Origin: Comamonadaceae bacterium
GTDB taxonomy: Bacteria; Pseudomonadota; Gammaproteobacteria; Burkholderiales; Burkholderiaceae_C
DNA: 42,296 nt
NCBI GenBank assembly: GCA_947485165.1
Contig: CANKRG010000013.1
Coordinates: forward strand, 1-42,296
Direction: 5' to 3'
Shown: positions 16,310 to 24,005 of the stretch, in pieces
Layout of the letters: each line of letters opens with the position of its first letter
Position numbering within the stretch: the first letter of the stretch is position 1
Program-made: the position numbers and the translations under genes
Notes under the pieces: generated by a model
What the model was told of the DNA's origin: nothing
Seen by the model: only the letters and a program-made list of their open reading frames with translations
Databases searched by the model: none

Positions 16310-16315
16310 TATAAT
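16310..16315 (+). promoter_or_regulatory. Candidate rpsB promoter, extended -10 TATAAT
   Basis: A perfect TATAAT preceded by TGC, giving the extended -10 form, 168 bases before the rpsB start. No good -35 lies at 17 bases; TTGATA at 16280-16285 is too far. The predicted transcript would start near 16322 and carry a leader of about 160 bases. Confidence 0.6.
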
Positions 16316-16335
16316 CGAACGGCTTTACCAGCCAT

Positions 16336-16447
16336 GCACAGCTACTGTGCTAAGAGGGTGAAGTTATTCGCGAATCAGTCCATTCAAGGTGTTGCGCAAA
16401 GTGGTTTGTCAAAGTTTCAAACCTCGTTGTCACAAATCGGACTGATT
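16336..16447 (+). promoter_or_regulatory. Structured rpsB 5' leader candidate
   Basis: Three perfect stems lie in order. GCACAG (16336-16341) pairs with CTGTGC (16345-16350) around a 3-base loop. AATCAGTCC (16373-16381) pairs with GGACTGATT (16439-16447). GGTTTG (16403-16408) pairs with CAAACC (16418-16423) inside the second. The long stem closes 35 bases before the rpsB ATG. rpsB-tsf is autoregulated by S2 through its leader in enterobacteria, so a similar function is plausible. Whether the fold matches the known enterobacterial element cannot be judged here. Confidence 0.5.
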
Positions 16448-16482
16448 TTAGACCTAACCTTTTGATTGAATTGGAATTAATC

Positions 16483-17238
16483 ATGTCAGTAACAATGCGT
16501 GAAATGTTGGATGCGGGCGTTCATTTTGGACACCAAACTCGTTTCTGGAACCCTAAGATGGCGCCGTTTATTTTTGGCCATCGCAACAAAATTCACATCA
16601 TCAACTTGGAAAAATCGCTCCCGATGTTCCAAGAGGCAACCAAGTTTGTGCGTCAATTGACGGCAAACGGCGGTACCGTTTTGATGGTCGGCACCAAGCG
16701 CCAAGCGCGCGAAATTTTGTCAACAGAAGCATTGCGCGCAGGCGTGCCTTTCGTTGACCAGCGCTGGTTGGGCGGCATGATGACCAACTTCAAAACGGTC
16801 AAAATCTCTCTCAAGCGTTTGAAAGAAATGAAAGTCCAGCAAGAAGCTGGTCTTGACGCTTTGAGCAAAAAAGAACAACTCATGTTTGCCCGTGAAATGG
16901 CCAAGCTTGAGCGCGACATGGGTGGCATTCAAGACATGACTGGTTTGCCAGATGCTATTTTCGTGATCGACGTCGGCTACCACAAAATTGCTATCTTGGA
17001 AGCTCGCAAATTGGGTATTCCATTGATTGGTGTCGTTGACTCTAACCACTCACCAGAAGGCATCGACTACATCATCCCAGGTAACGACGACTCATCTAAA
17101 GCGGTTGCTTTGTATGCGCGCGGTATTGCTGATGCGATCATTGAAGGTCGCAACAACCGCTCTAACGAAGTTGTGAAGGCTGCTAAGCCTGAAGGCGCAG
17201 ACGAGTTCGTAGAAGTTGAAGAGACGCCAGCGGCATAA
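16483..17238 (+). CDS. rpsB: Ribosomal protein S2
   Basis: A 251-residue small-subunit protein. [49 protein letters not shown] and [19 protein letters not shown] are diagnostic. I chose ATG 16483; the seven extra codons from TTG 16462 are not S2-like. The Glu-rich C-terminus is normal. It heads the rpsB-tsf-pyrH-frr cluster and is separated from tsf by a hairpin terminator, as in other proteobacteria where S2 exceeds EF-Ts transcript levels. The upstream leader has stable predicted stems. Confidence 0.97.
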   Translation: MSVTMREMLDAGVHFGHQTRFWNPKMAPFIFGHRNKIHIINLEKSLPMFQEATKFVRQLTANGGTVLMVGTKRQAREILSTEALRAGVPFVDQRWLGGMMTNFKTVKISLKRLKEMKVQQEAGLDALSKKEQLMFAREMAKLERDMGGIQDMTGLPDAIFVIDVGYHKIAILEARKLGIPLIGVVDSNHSPEGIDYIIPGNDDSSKAVALYARGIADAIIEGRNNRSNEVVKAAKPEGADEFVEVEETPAA

Positions 17239-17298
17239 ACGCAAAGTAAGCTTAGTTGGGCCCTCACACTTAGATTTAGGTTTAAGTTAGCCAAGCAT

Positions 17299-17329
17299 AA
17301 AAGAGGGGCACTGGTTGCCCTCTTTTTTT
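17299..17329 (+). terminator. Terminator/attenuator between rpsB and tsf
   Basis: AAAGAGGG, a bulged G, CA, loop CTGGT, then TGCCCTCTTT followed by a run of T (to 17329). The stem of about ten pairs with a T tract is a typical intrinsic terminator. tsf has no obvious strong promoter in the remaining 34 bases, so partial read-through is likely. Confidence 0.85.
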
Positions 17330-17363
17330 AACCAAATTTTTTAATATTGAGTAGGAGTTAAAT

Positions 17364-18305
17364 ATGACCACCCCAACAATTGCCATTACCGCCAGCATGG
17401 TAGCCGCACTGCGTGCCAAGACCGATGCCCCAATGATGGAATGCAAAAAAGCCCTGACAGAAGCTGCAGGCGACATGGACAAAGCAGAAGAGTTGTTGCG
17501 CGTCAAGCTCGGTAGCAAAGCCAGTAAAGCGTCTGACCGTATCACTGCCGAAGGCGTGGTGATGTGCAGCGTCAATGGCACAACAGGCGCGATGCTTGAA
17601 GTGAACTGCGAAACTGACTTTGTGACTAAGAACGATAGCTTCCTGGGTTTGGCGCAAGCTGCTGCGGATTTGGTCGCAAAGCACAACCCAGCCGACATCG
17701 CAGCCTTGGGCGCGTTGCCTTACAGTTTGGATGGTTTTGGCCCAACATTGGAAGATGTGCGTAAGGGTTTGATCGGCAAAATTGGCGAAAATATGAGCTT
17801 TCGCCGTTTCAAGCATTCCGCCGGCGGTGCTAAGTTAGCTACCTACTTGCACGGCACACGTATCGGTGTGGTTGTCGAGTTTGAAGGTGATGAAGTAGCT
17901 GCCAAAGACGTGGCGATGCACATTGCGGCCATGAAGCCAGTGTCATTGTCTAGCGCAGAAGTGCCAGCTGAATTGGTCGCTAAAGAGCGTTCAGTGGCTG
18001 CTGCTAAAGCAGCAGAAGATGCGGCTGTCGCAACTGCTGCTGGCAAGCCGGTGCAGTCAGACGAGATCGTGGCTAAGCGTATCGAAGGCGGCGTGCAGAA
18101 ATTCTTGAAAGAAGTATCTTTGTACGATCAAGTTTTTGTCAAAGCTGCAGATGGCAAACAAACTGTTGCTGCCATGTTGAAAGAAAAAGCCACGACCATC
18201 AAGGGCTTCACCCTGTACGTTGTTGGCGAAGGCATTGAGAAGAAGGTTGACGACTTCGCAGCTGAAGTGGCCGCGCAAGTGGCTGCCGCTTCTAAAGCAG
18301 CTTAA
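17364..18305 (+). CDS. tsf: Elongation factor Ts
   Basis: A 313-residue guanine nucleotide exchange factor for EF-Tu. The N-terminal UBA-like segment [20 protein letters not shown] and the EF-Tu-contacting TDFVTKN at 84-90 are present, as is the C-terminal core domain pair. Length is slightly above the E. coli protein (283), with an Ala-rich stretch near residues 210-230. ATG 17364 has TAGGAG at 17352-17357. It lies between the rpsB terminator and pyrH (65 bp gap). Confidence 0.97.
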   Translation: MTTPTIAITASMVAALRAKTDAPMMECKKALTEAAGDMDKAEELLRVKLGSKASKASDRITAEGVVMCSVNGTTGAMLEVNCETDFVTKNDSFLGLAQAAADLVAKHNPADIAALGALPYSLDGFGPTLEDVRKGLIGKIGENMSFRRFKHSAGGAKLATYLHGTRIGVVVEFEGDEVAAKDVAMHIAAMKPVSLSSAEVPAELVAKERSVAAAKAAEDAAVATAAGKPVQSDEIVAKRIEGGVQKFLKEVSLYDQVFVKAADGKQTVAAMLKEKATTIKGFTLYVVGEGIEKKVDDFAAEVAAQVAAASKAA

Positions 18306-18370
18306 ATCCTTCATAGATTCTTAGTTCTCAACCTAAGCGCAGTATCAACATTAACCCAAAGGAGTCGTCT

Positions 18371-19108
18371 ATGTCTGAGCCAATGCCAGCGAACAATGCA
18401 CCCGCCTACAAGCGGATTTTGCTTAAATTGTCTGGTGAGGCTTTGATGGGGGACGATGCCTTTGGCATCAATCGGGCCACCATTGTGCGCATGGTTGAAG
18501 AAATCGCTGAAGTCACCCGCATGGGTGTCGAAGTAGCGGTAGTGATTGGTGGTGGCAATATTTTCCGGGGTGTCGCAGGCGGTTCGGTTGGCATGGACCG
18601 CGCCACTGCTGACTACATGGGCATGTTGGCCACGGTGATGAACGCATTGGCCTTGGGCGATACCATGAATAAAGCGGGTTTGATAGCGCGTGTGATGTCT
18701 GCCATCAATATCGAACAAGTTGTCGAACCCTACATCCGCCCCAAAGCACTGCAATACCTTGAAGAAGGTAAAGTGGTTATTTTTGCGGCAGGCACAGGAA
18801 ATCCATTTTTCACAACAGATACGGCGGCAGCGTTGCGGGGTGCTGAGATCGGTGCTGAGGTCGTTCTCAAGGCAACCAAAGTGGATGGCGTCTATTCGGC
18901 TGATCCTAAAAAAGACCCCGCAGCCACGCGCTATGAGCGACTGAGCTTTGACGAAGCTATGATGAAAAATCTTGGCATCATGGATGCTGCTGCTTTTGCA
19001 GTATGTCGTGAGCAAAAATTACCGATCAAAGTATTTTCAATATTCAAGCACGGTGCGCTGAAACGTGTCGTGATGGGTGAAAATGAAGGCACTTTGGTCT
19101 ATGCGTGA
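18371..19108 (+). CDS. pyrH: UMP kinase
   Basis: A 245-residue amino-acid-kinase-fold enzyme that phosphorylates UMP to [20 protein letters not shown] is the N-terminal phosphate-binding segment (about 17-33). GGGNIFRG at 60-67 and [15 protein letters not shown] complete the family pattern. The start at 18371 has a strong AAAGGAG at 18358-18364. Bacterial PyrH is a hexamer regulated by GTP and UTP; nothing unusual is seen. Its position between tsf and frr is the standard proteobacterial order. Confidence 0.97.
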   Translation: MSEPMPANNAPAYKRILLKLSGEALMGDDAFGINRATIVRMVEEIAEVTRMGVEVAVVIGGGNIFRGVAGGSVGMDRATADYMGMLATVMNALALGDTMNKAGLIARVMSAINIEQVVEPYIRPKALQYLEEGKVVIFAAGTGNPFFTTDTAAALRGAEIGAEVVLKATKVDGVYSADPKKDPAATRYERLSFDEAMMKNLGIMDAAAFAVCREQKLPIKVFSIFKHGALKRVVMGENEGTLVYA

Positions 19109-19191
19109 ATATGCGCGTAAAACCAAGTCATCAAAATAGTAAGCAACAAGCTTTTAAAATAAAACTCTCGGAATAATCTGTCGGAGATCGC

Positions 19192-19752
19192 ATGCCAACA
19201 ACTCAAATCAAAACGCAAGCAGAAACCAAGATGGATCAATCCATCGAGGCGTTTAAAAATAATATCAGCAAAATTCGCACAGGTCGAGCCAGTCCAGCAT
19301 TGTTAGAGAGTGTGCATGTTGAATATTACGGTAGCTTGATGCCTATTAGCCAAGTGGCTAATCTGTCAATGATAGATTCACGCACGGTGGGTGTTCAACC
19401 TTGGGAAAAAGGCATGGGTGCGAAGATTGAAAAAGCCATTCGAGACAGTGATTTGGGCTTGAATCCATCCAGTATGGGGGATTTGATTCGTGTGCCTATG
19501 CCAATGATGAGCGAAGAGCGCCGCAAAGAGATGACGAAACTTGTGCGCAATGAAGGCGAAAACTCTAAAATTGCGATTCGAAATTTGCGCAGGGATGCTA
19601 ACGAAAGCATCAAAAAATTGGTGAAAGAGAAAGAAGCCTCAGAAGACGATCAAAAACGTGCGGAAGCTGAAATTCAAAAAGTCACAGACCGCCATATCAT
19701 AACAATTGATCAGCTGGTTGCCGCTAAAGAGCATGAAATCATGGCAGTTTAG
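19192..19752 (+). CDS. frr: Ribosome recycling factor
   Basis: A 186-residue protein that, with EF-G, splits post-termination ribosomes. [20 protein letters not shown], the hinge region with [20 protein letters not shown], and [20 protein letters not shown] are diagnostic. Full normal length. It lies 83 bp after pyrH with GGAG at 19183-19186 before the ATG. Confidence 0.97.
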   Translation: MPTTQIKTQAETKMDQSIEAFKNNISKIRTGRASPALLESVHVEYYGSLMPISQVANLSMIDSRTVGVQPWEKGMGAKIEKAIRDSDLGLNPSSMGDLIRVPMPMMSEERRKEMTKLVRNEGENSKIAIRNLRRDANESIKKLVKEKEASEDDQKRAEAEIQKVTDRHIITIDQLVAAKEHEIMAV

Positions 19753-19791
19753 GCTTTTTCGCCATTCGTTCCGTTCCAATCATCACTTCAA

Positions 19792-20511
19792 ATGGCAACC
19801 GATCGGCTCGTCCCTCACCATATTGCTGTCGTCATGGATGGCAATGGTCGCTGGGCAAATCGCCGGTTTTTACCACGCGTAGCTGGGCATAAACAAGGCG
19901 TTGATGCCTTGCATGAATGTGTGAAAGCCTGCGCGGAACGCGGCGTTAAAGTGTTGACGGTGTTTGCCTTTTCATCTGAAAACTGGGAGCGACCAGCAGA
20001 TGAGGTTTCTGGTTTGATGGCATTGCTGGCAAAAGCACTGGCGCGTAAGGTTGCGCAACTGAGCATAAATGGCATTCAAATTCACTTTATCGGTGAACGT
20101 GACAGTTTGTCTGATAGTTTAAAGCGCGGTTTTGAACAGGCTGAAAATGCCACTGCGCATAATTTGAAACTGATTTTTAATATTTGCTTTAATTATGGAG
20201 GTCGCTGGGATATCGCCCAAGCTGCTTCTAAATTAATAGCAAAAGGTTTAAGTATTACGCCGGCTAGTCTGAATTCAGAGATGTCACTGGGACATGTACC
20301 AGACCCTGATTTGGTCATTCGCACCGGAGGGGAGCAGCGGTTGAGTAATTTCTTGCTTTGGCAGGCTGCATATTCTGAATTGTATTTCAGCGATAAATTG
20401 TGGCCTGATTTTGATGCGGCTGCTCTGGATGAAGCGATAGATGAATTTAACCGGCGGGAACGTCGATTTGGCAAAACGTCTGAGCAAATTCAGTCTAAAA
20501 CTGCGGTGTGA
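19792..20511 (+). CDS. uppS: Undecaprenyl diphosphate synthase (cis-prenyltransferase)
   Basis: A 239-residue cytosolic enzyme that condenses isopentenyl diphosphate onto farnesyl diphosphate to make the C55 lipid carrier. HIAVVMDGNGRWANRR carries the essential Asp16. FNICFNYGGRWDI and IRTGGEQRLSNFLLWQ are the other family blocks. Length is normal. Residues 146-159 (KLIAKGLSITPAS) are encoded by a segment that matches the dispersed palindromic repeat family. In alignments from memory this helix has the same length in relatives. It is 39 bp from frr and 65 bp before cdsA, within the lipid carrier/phospholipid part of the cluster. Confidence 0.96.
   Translation: MATDRLVPHHIAVVMDGNGRWANRRFLPRVAGHKQGVDALHECVKACAERGVKVLTVFAFSSENWERPADEVSGLMALLAKALARKVAQLSINGIQIHFIGERDSLSDSLKRGFEQAENATAHNLKLIFNICFNYGGRWDIAQAASKLIAKGLSITPASLNSEMSLGHVPDPDLVIRTGGEQRLSNFLLWQAAYSELYFSDKLWPDFDAAALDEAIDEFNRRERRFGKTSEQIQSKTAV
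20228..20268 (+). repeat. Dispersed-repeat-like segment inside uppS
   Basis: TAAATTAATAGCAAAAGGTT, then TAAGTATTACGCCGGCTAG. It matches the family in ATTAATAGC, GGTTTAAG and TACGCCGGCTAG (compare 14368-14417 and 8115-8160), but the core is shortened by several bases. Unlike the trmJ and BaiN copies it seems not to lengthen the protein. Confidence 0.6.
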
Positions 20512-20576
20512 TTGATCGAAGCAATGAGCGATTAGTTTTACCAAGTTCAATATACAAATGAAAACGAAGGCTAAAA

Positions 20577-21428
20577 ATGCTTAAACAACGCGTCATCACC
20601 GCCTTCATCATGTTGGCTATTGTGCTGCCGACACTGTTTTTCACGAGTCCATGGCCTTTTTGCGCACTAGCATTGCTTTTTATAGCAGCAGGTGCTTGGG
20701 AGTGGGCGAAATTGAATGGCATGCAGGCGGCTGGCGCAATTTTTTTTGCGGGTCTATTCATCGTCCTTGCTGCATTTGGCTGGTATTTGGGCTTAATTGA
20801 ACAACCCTTGCCCACGGTTTGGATTTTGGCCAGCGGCTTTTGGGTGCTTATCAGTGCCTGGCTGCTCAAAACGGGCGTCGCTGGTTGGGCCAAAATTCCT
20901 GTGACATTAAGACGCATTGGTGGCATGCTTGCATTGTTGCTGGCTTGGTTGGCAGTGGCGCAGGCGCGCGTTCAAGGCATCAATTTTTTGATGTCTGTTT
21001 TGACGTTGGTATGGGTGGCAGATAGTTTTGCTTACTTTGCAGGGCGGACGTGGGGCGGCAAGTTCACGACATACAAATTAGCGCCTACGATCAGTCCTGG
21101 CAAAAGCTGGGAAGGTGTGTGGGGCGGTGTTTTTGGGGTATTTTTACTGGCGATGACTTGGGTGTGGGCAGACAGTCATTGGCATAGCGCTGTGGCAAGT
21201 TTGTACTCGCGATTGCAAGGTCAAAATTTGGTTTTAATGGCTATTGCCTTGTTGTTTTTAACGGCTATGAGCGTGGTTGGTGATTTGATTGAATCACTTA
21301 TCAAACGAAGTGCTGGCGTTAAGGACTCAAGTGCTTTGCTACCCGGGCACGGTGGTGTGCTTGATCGGGTTGATGCGTTGCTACCCACACTGCCGATCGC
21401 CATGATGTTGGCTTCTTTGACTAATTGA
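20577..21428 (+). CDS. cdsA: Phosphatidate cytidylyltransferase (CDP-diacylglycerol synthase)
   Basis: A 283-residue inner-membrane enzyme that makes CDP-diacylglycerol from phosphatidate and CTP, the branch point to all phospholipids. Multiple hydrophobic spans occupy the N-terminal two thirds. The C-terminal signature LIKRSAGVKDSSALLPGHGG followed by VLDRVDALLP is the CDP-alcohol/CdsA pattern with its metal-binding Asp residues. The start is close to uppS (65 bp) and the stop is three bases before ispC, indicating one transcript. Confidence 0.95.
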   Translation: MLKQRVITAFIMLAIVLPTLFFTSPWPFCALALLFIAAGAWEWAKLNGMQAAGAIFFAGLFIVLAAFGWYLGLIEQPLPTVWILASGFWVLISAWLLKTGVAGWAKIPVTLRRIGGMLALLLAWLAVAQARVQGINFLMSVLTLVWVADSFAYFAGRTWGGKFTTYKLAPTISPGKSWEGVWGGVFGVFLLAMTWVWADSHWHSAVASLYSRLQGQNLVLMAIALLFLTAMSVVGDLIESLIKRSAGVKDSSALLPGHGGVLDRVDALLPTLPIAMMLASLTN

Positions 21429-21431
21429 TAA

Positions 21432-22625
21432 ATGACTAAACAACGCATAGCGATTCTTGGGTCAACTGGCTCGATTGGTGTCAGCACCTTAGATGTCGTC
21501 GCCAGACATCCGGATCAGTTTGAAGTTTTTGCGCTTACGGCATCAACACAGGTCGAGCTCATGCTGGCTCAGATCGTTCAATTCAAACCTAGTTTTGTGG
21601 TTATGGCGAGTGCTGAGCATGGTAAAGAGTTAGCCCGATTGGTGAAGCTAAATTCGTTATCTGCCAGTGTATTGTATGGTGCATATGCTATAAAAAATAT
21701 AGCTGAACACGAATCTGTAGATATCGTCATGGCGGCTATTGTTGGTGCTGCAGGATTGCCGCCATGTTTGGCTGCAGCCCGTGCAGGCAAACGTCTATTG
21801 TTGGCAAATAAAGAGGCGTTGGTTGTTGGGGCTGAATTGTTTCTGGATGAAGTCAAGTCTGGCGGTGCAACACTGCTGCCAATTGACAGCGAACATTCTG
21901 CAATTTTCCAGTGTTTACCAAGTGATAGAAGCACTTGGGCAAACAGTGTTGAAAAAATTATTTTGACAGCCTCTGGCGGACCTTTTCGTACTCGTGACGT
22001 TACCAGTCTAAGTGCCGTCACACCCAGCGAGGCTTGCGCTCATCCCAACTGGGTGATGGGGCGAAAAATCTCAGTAGATTCTGCAACAATGATGAACAAA
22101 GCACTTGAAGTCATTGAGGCAAAATACTTATTCAATGTTGAACTTAAACAAATTGAAGTCGTCATACATCCGCAAAGTGTGATTCATTCTATGGTGCAGT
22201 TTCGTGATGCCTCAGTGCTTGCGCAACTTGGTACGCCGGATATGCGTGGTCCGATTGCTTACGGCTTATCTTGGCCTAACCGAATTGAAAATGGCGCTTC
22301 ACCGATCGATTTTAAAAACTTATCCGCGATGACTTTTGAGGCTATCGATAGTAACAATCACCCCGCAAGGTTTCCGGGCTTGGCATTAGCTTGGGATGTG
22401 CTCTGTGCGCCAGCTGGAACCACTGCTGTGCTGAATGCTGCCAATGAAATCGCTGTGCAAGCGTTTTTGGATGAACGCATCAGGTTTGATCAAATTCATG
22501 CCGTGAATCAAGCAACGCTATCTGCCGTCATACCTTCCAAGCCCACGAGTTTGGAAGACCTGTTGGCTATTGATGCACAGTCCCGAGTATCCGCGCTGGC
22601 GCAAGTCAAGCGTTTTGAGGTGTAG
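21432..22625 (+). CDS. ispC: 1-deoxy-D-xylulose 5-phosphate reductoisomerase
   Basis: A 397-residue NADPH enzyme of the MEP isoprenoid pathway (also called dxr). It supplies precursors for the lipid carrier made by UppS. The NADPH motif GSTGSIGVSTLDV starts at residue 10. The metal and substrate motif is LPIDSEHSAIFQC, followed by VDSATMMNKALEVIEA. Length is normal. It starts three bases after cdsA and ends three bases before rseP. A short segment at 21683-21705 (ATGCTATAAAAAATATAGC) resembles the left half of the dispersed repeat. Confidence 0.96.
   Translation: MTKQRIAILGSTGSIGVSTLDVVARHPDQFEVFALTASTQVELMLAQIVQFKPSFVVMASAEHGKELARLVKLNSLSASVLYGAYAIKNIAEHESVDIVMAAIVGAAGLPPCLAAARAGKRLLLANKEALVVGAELFLDEVKSGGATLLPIDSEHSAIFQCLPSDRSTWANSVEKIILTASGGPFRTRDVTSLSAVTPSEACAHPNWVMGRKISVDSATMMNKALEVIEAKYLFNVELKQIEVVIHPQSVIHSMVQFRDASVLAQLGTPDMRGPIAYGLSWPNRIENGASPIDFKNLSAMTFEAIDSNNHPARFPGLALAWDVLCAPAGTTAVLNAANEIAVQAFLDERIRFDQIHAVNQATLSAVIPSKPTSLEDLLAIDAQSRVSALAQVKRFEV
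21683..21705 (-). repeat. Partial dispersed-repeat-like segment in ispC
   Basis: GCTATAAAAAATATAGC is almost identical to the arm region of the copy at 31201-31250 (GCTATAAAAAATATAG). The GGCAATAAATACGCC core is absent. It encodes AIKNIAEH where the trmH-family copy encodes AIKNIVIS. Confidence 0.45.
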
Positions 22626-22628
22626 ACC

Positions 22629-24005
22629 ATGATGACAGTATTGGCTTTCGTTTCTGCATTGGCATTGCTGATTGCCATTCATGAGTATGGTCATTACCGA
22701 GTTGCCGTGGCATGTGGTGTCAAGGTGCTGAAATTTTCGATAGGTTTCGGTAAAACTATTTTTAAGTGGCAACCCAAAGGCTCAGATACCGAATTCGTTA
22801 TAGGTCTGCTGCCGCTCGGTGGTTTCGTCAAAATGCTGGATGAGCGCGAGGCGCCTGTGCCGGCGGATCAAAAACATCTGGCATTCAATACGCAACCTTT
22901 GCGCAAACGTGTTGCTATCGTGGCTGCTGGGCCTGTTGCCAATTTGGTTTTGGCGATTTTTTTGTATTCAGTTGTGAATTGGATGGGTGTTCAAGAGGCC
23001 AAGGCTATTTTGGCCAGTCCTGTAGCAGGTTCTATCGCACAGCGTGCTGGTTTACTGGGTGGTGAGTACGTGAAGCAAGCTGGTTTTGTGGGCGAGGATT
23101 TGGCTCAAATTCAGTCCATGGAAGATTTGCGATGGCTCATTACTCGCGGGGCATTGAATGGCGACAATGTTCTACTGGCTGTTGCAAGGTCGGCTGACGC
23201 GCCCGCGCGGGATGTCATTCTCGATTTAGAGCAGCTAGATGTGAAAGAGGTTGATGCACAATTGTTTCAAAAAATTGGTATCACCGGGCCGTGGACTAAG
23301 CCGGTACTGGGTGACATGCAGGCGGATAGCGCAGCCAAGCGCGCCGGTTTGCAAGTAGGTGATGTTGTTACCAAAGTCAATGATGTGGTTGTTGTTGATG
23401 CTCAACAATTGCGGCAATTGATTCGAGAGTCTATTGCTGTTAAAGATCAGCAAACTTTAGCTGTAACTAAGAATTGGACGGTTTCACGGGCTGGCCAGTC
23501 AATCAATATTCCAGTTACTGCTGACGTAAAAACTGAAGGAAATCGACAAATTGGACGAATTGGTGCATTTGTAGGTACTTTGCCAGAGATGACGACAGTA
23601 AGGTACGGCTTGTTTGATGGTTTGCAAGCTGGTGCGGAAAAAACGTGGGATGTTTCTGTATTGACACTGAAAATGATGGGAAAAATGCTTATTGGACAAG
23701 CTTCCCTCAAAAATTTAAGCGGCCCATTAACCATTGCAGACTATGCTGGTAAGTCGGCGAGTTTAGGTTTAACACCATATCTTGTATTTTTAGCGCTTAT
23801 CAGCGTTAGTTTGGGCGTTTTGAATTTGTTACCGCTGCCTGTGCTCGATGGTGGCCATCTGATGTATTATCTCTGGGAAGGTGTGACGGGGAAAGCAGTT
23901 TCCGAACTGTGGACTGAGCGCCTTCAGCGAGGCGGCGTTGCCCTGCTTTTTAGTATGATGTTCATAGCGCTTTACAACGACGTGACAAGACTATTTGCTA
24001 TTTAA
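22629..24005 (+). CDS. rseP: Site-2 protease RseP
   Basis: A 458-residue inner-membrane zinc protease that cleaves the anti-sigma factor RseA during envelope stress and clears signal peptides. The active-site HEYGH is at residues 18-22 in the first membrane span. PDZ-like repeats occupy about 110-300, and the second metal-ligand motif LPLPVLDGGHLMYY lies near residue 400. Length is normal. The TAA stop shares one base with the bamA ATG, giving tight coupling. Confidence 0.96.
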   Translation: MMTVLAFVSALALLIAIHEYGHYRVAVACGVKVLKFSIGFGKTIFKWQPKGSDTEFVIGLLPLGGFVKMLDEREAPVPADQKHLAFNTQPLRKRVAIVAAGPVANLVLAIFLYSVVNWMGVQEAKAILASPVAGSIAQRAGLLGGEYVKQAGFVGEDLAQIQSMEDLRWLITRGALNGDNVLLAVARSADAPARDVILDLEQLDVKEVDAQLFQKIGITGPWTKPVLGDMQADSAAKRAGLQVGDVVTKVNDVVVVDAQQLRQLIRESIAVKDQQTLAVTKNWTVSRAGQSINIPVTADVKTEGNRQIGRIGAFVGTLPEMTTVRYGLFDGLQAGAEKTWDVSVLTLKMMGKMLIGQASLKNLSGPLTIADYAGKSASLGLTPYLVFLALISVSLGVLNLLPLPVLDGGHLMYYLWEGVTGKAVSELWTERLQRGGVALLFSMMFIALYNDVTRLFAI

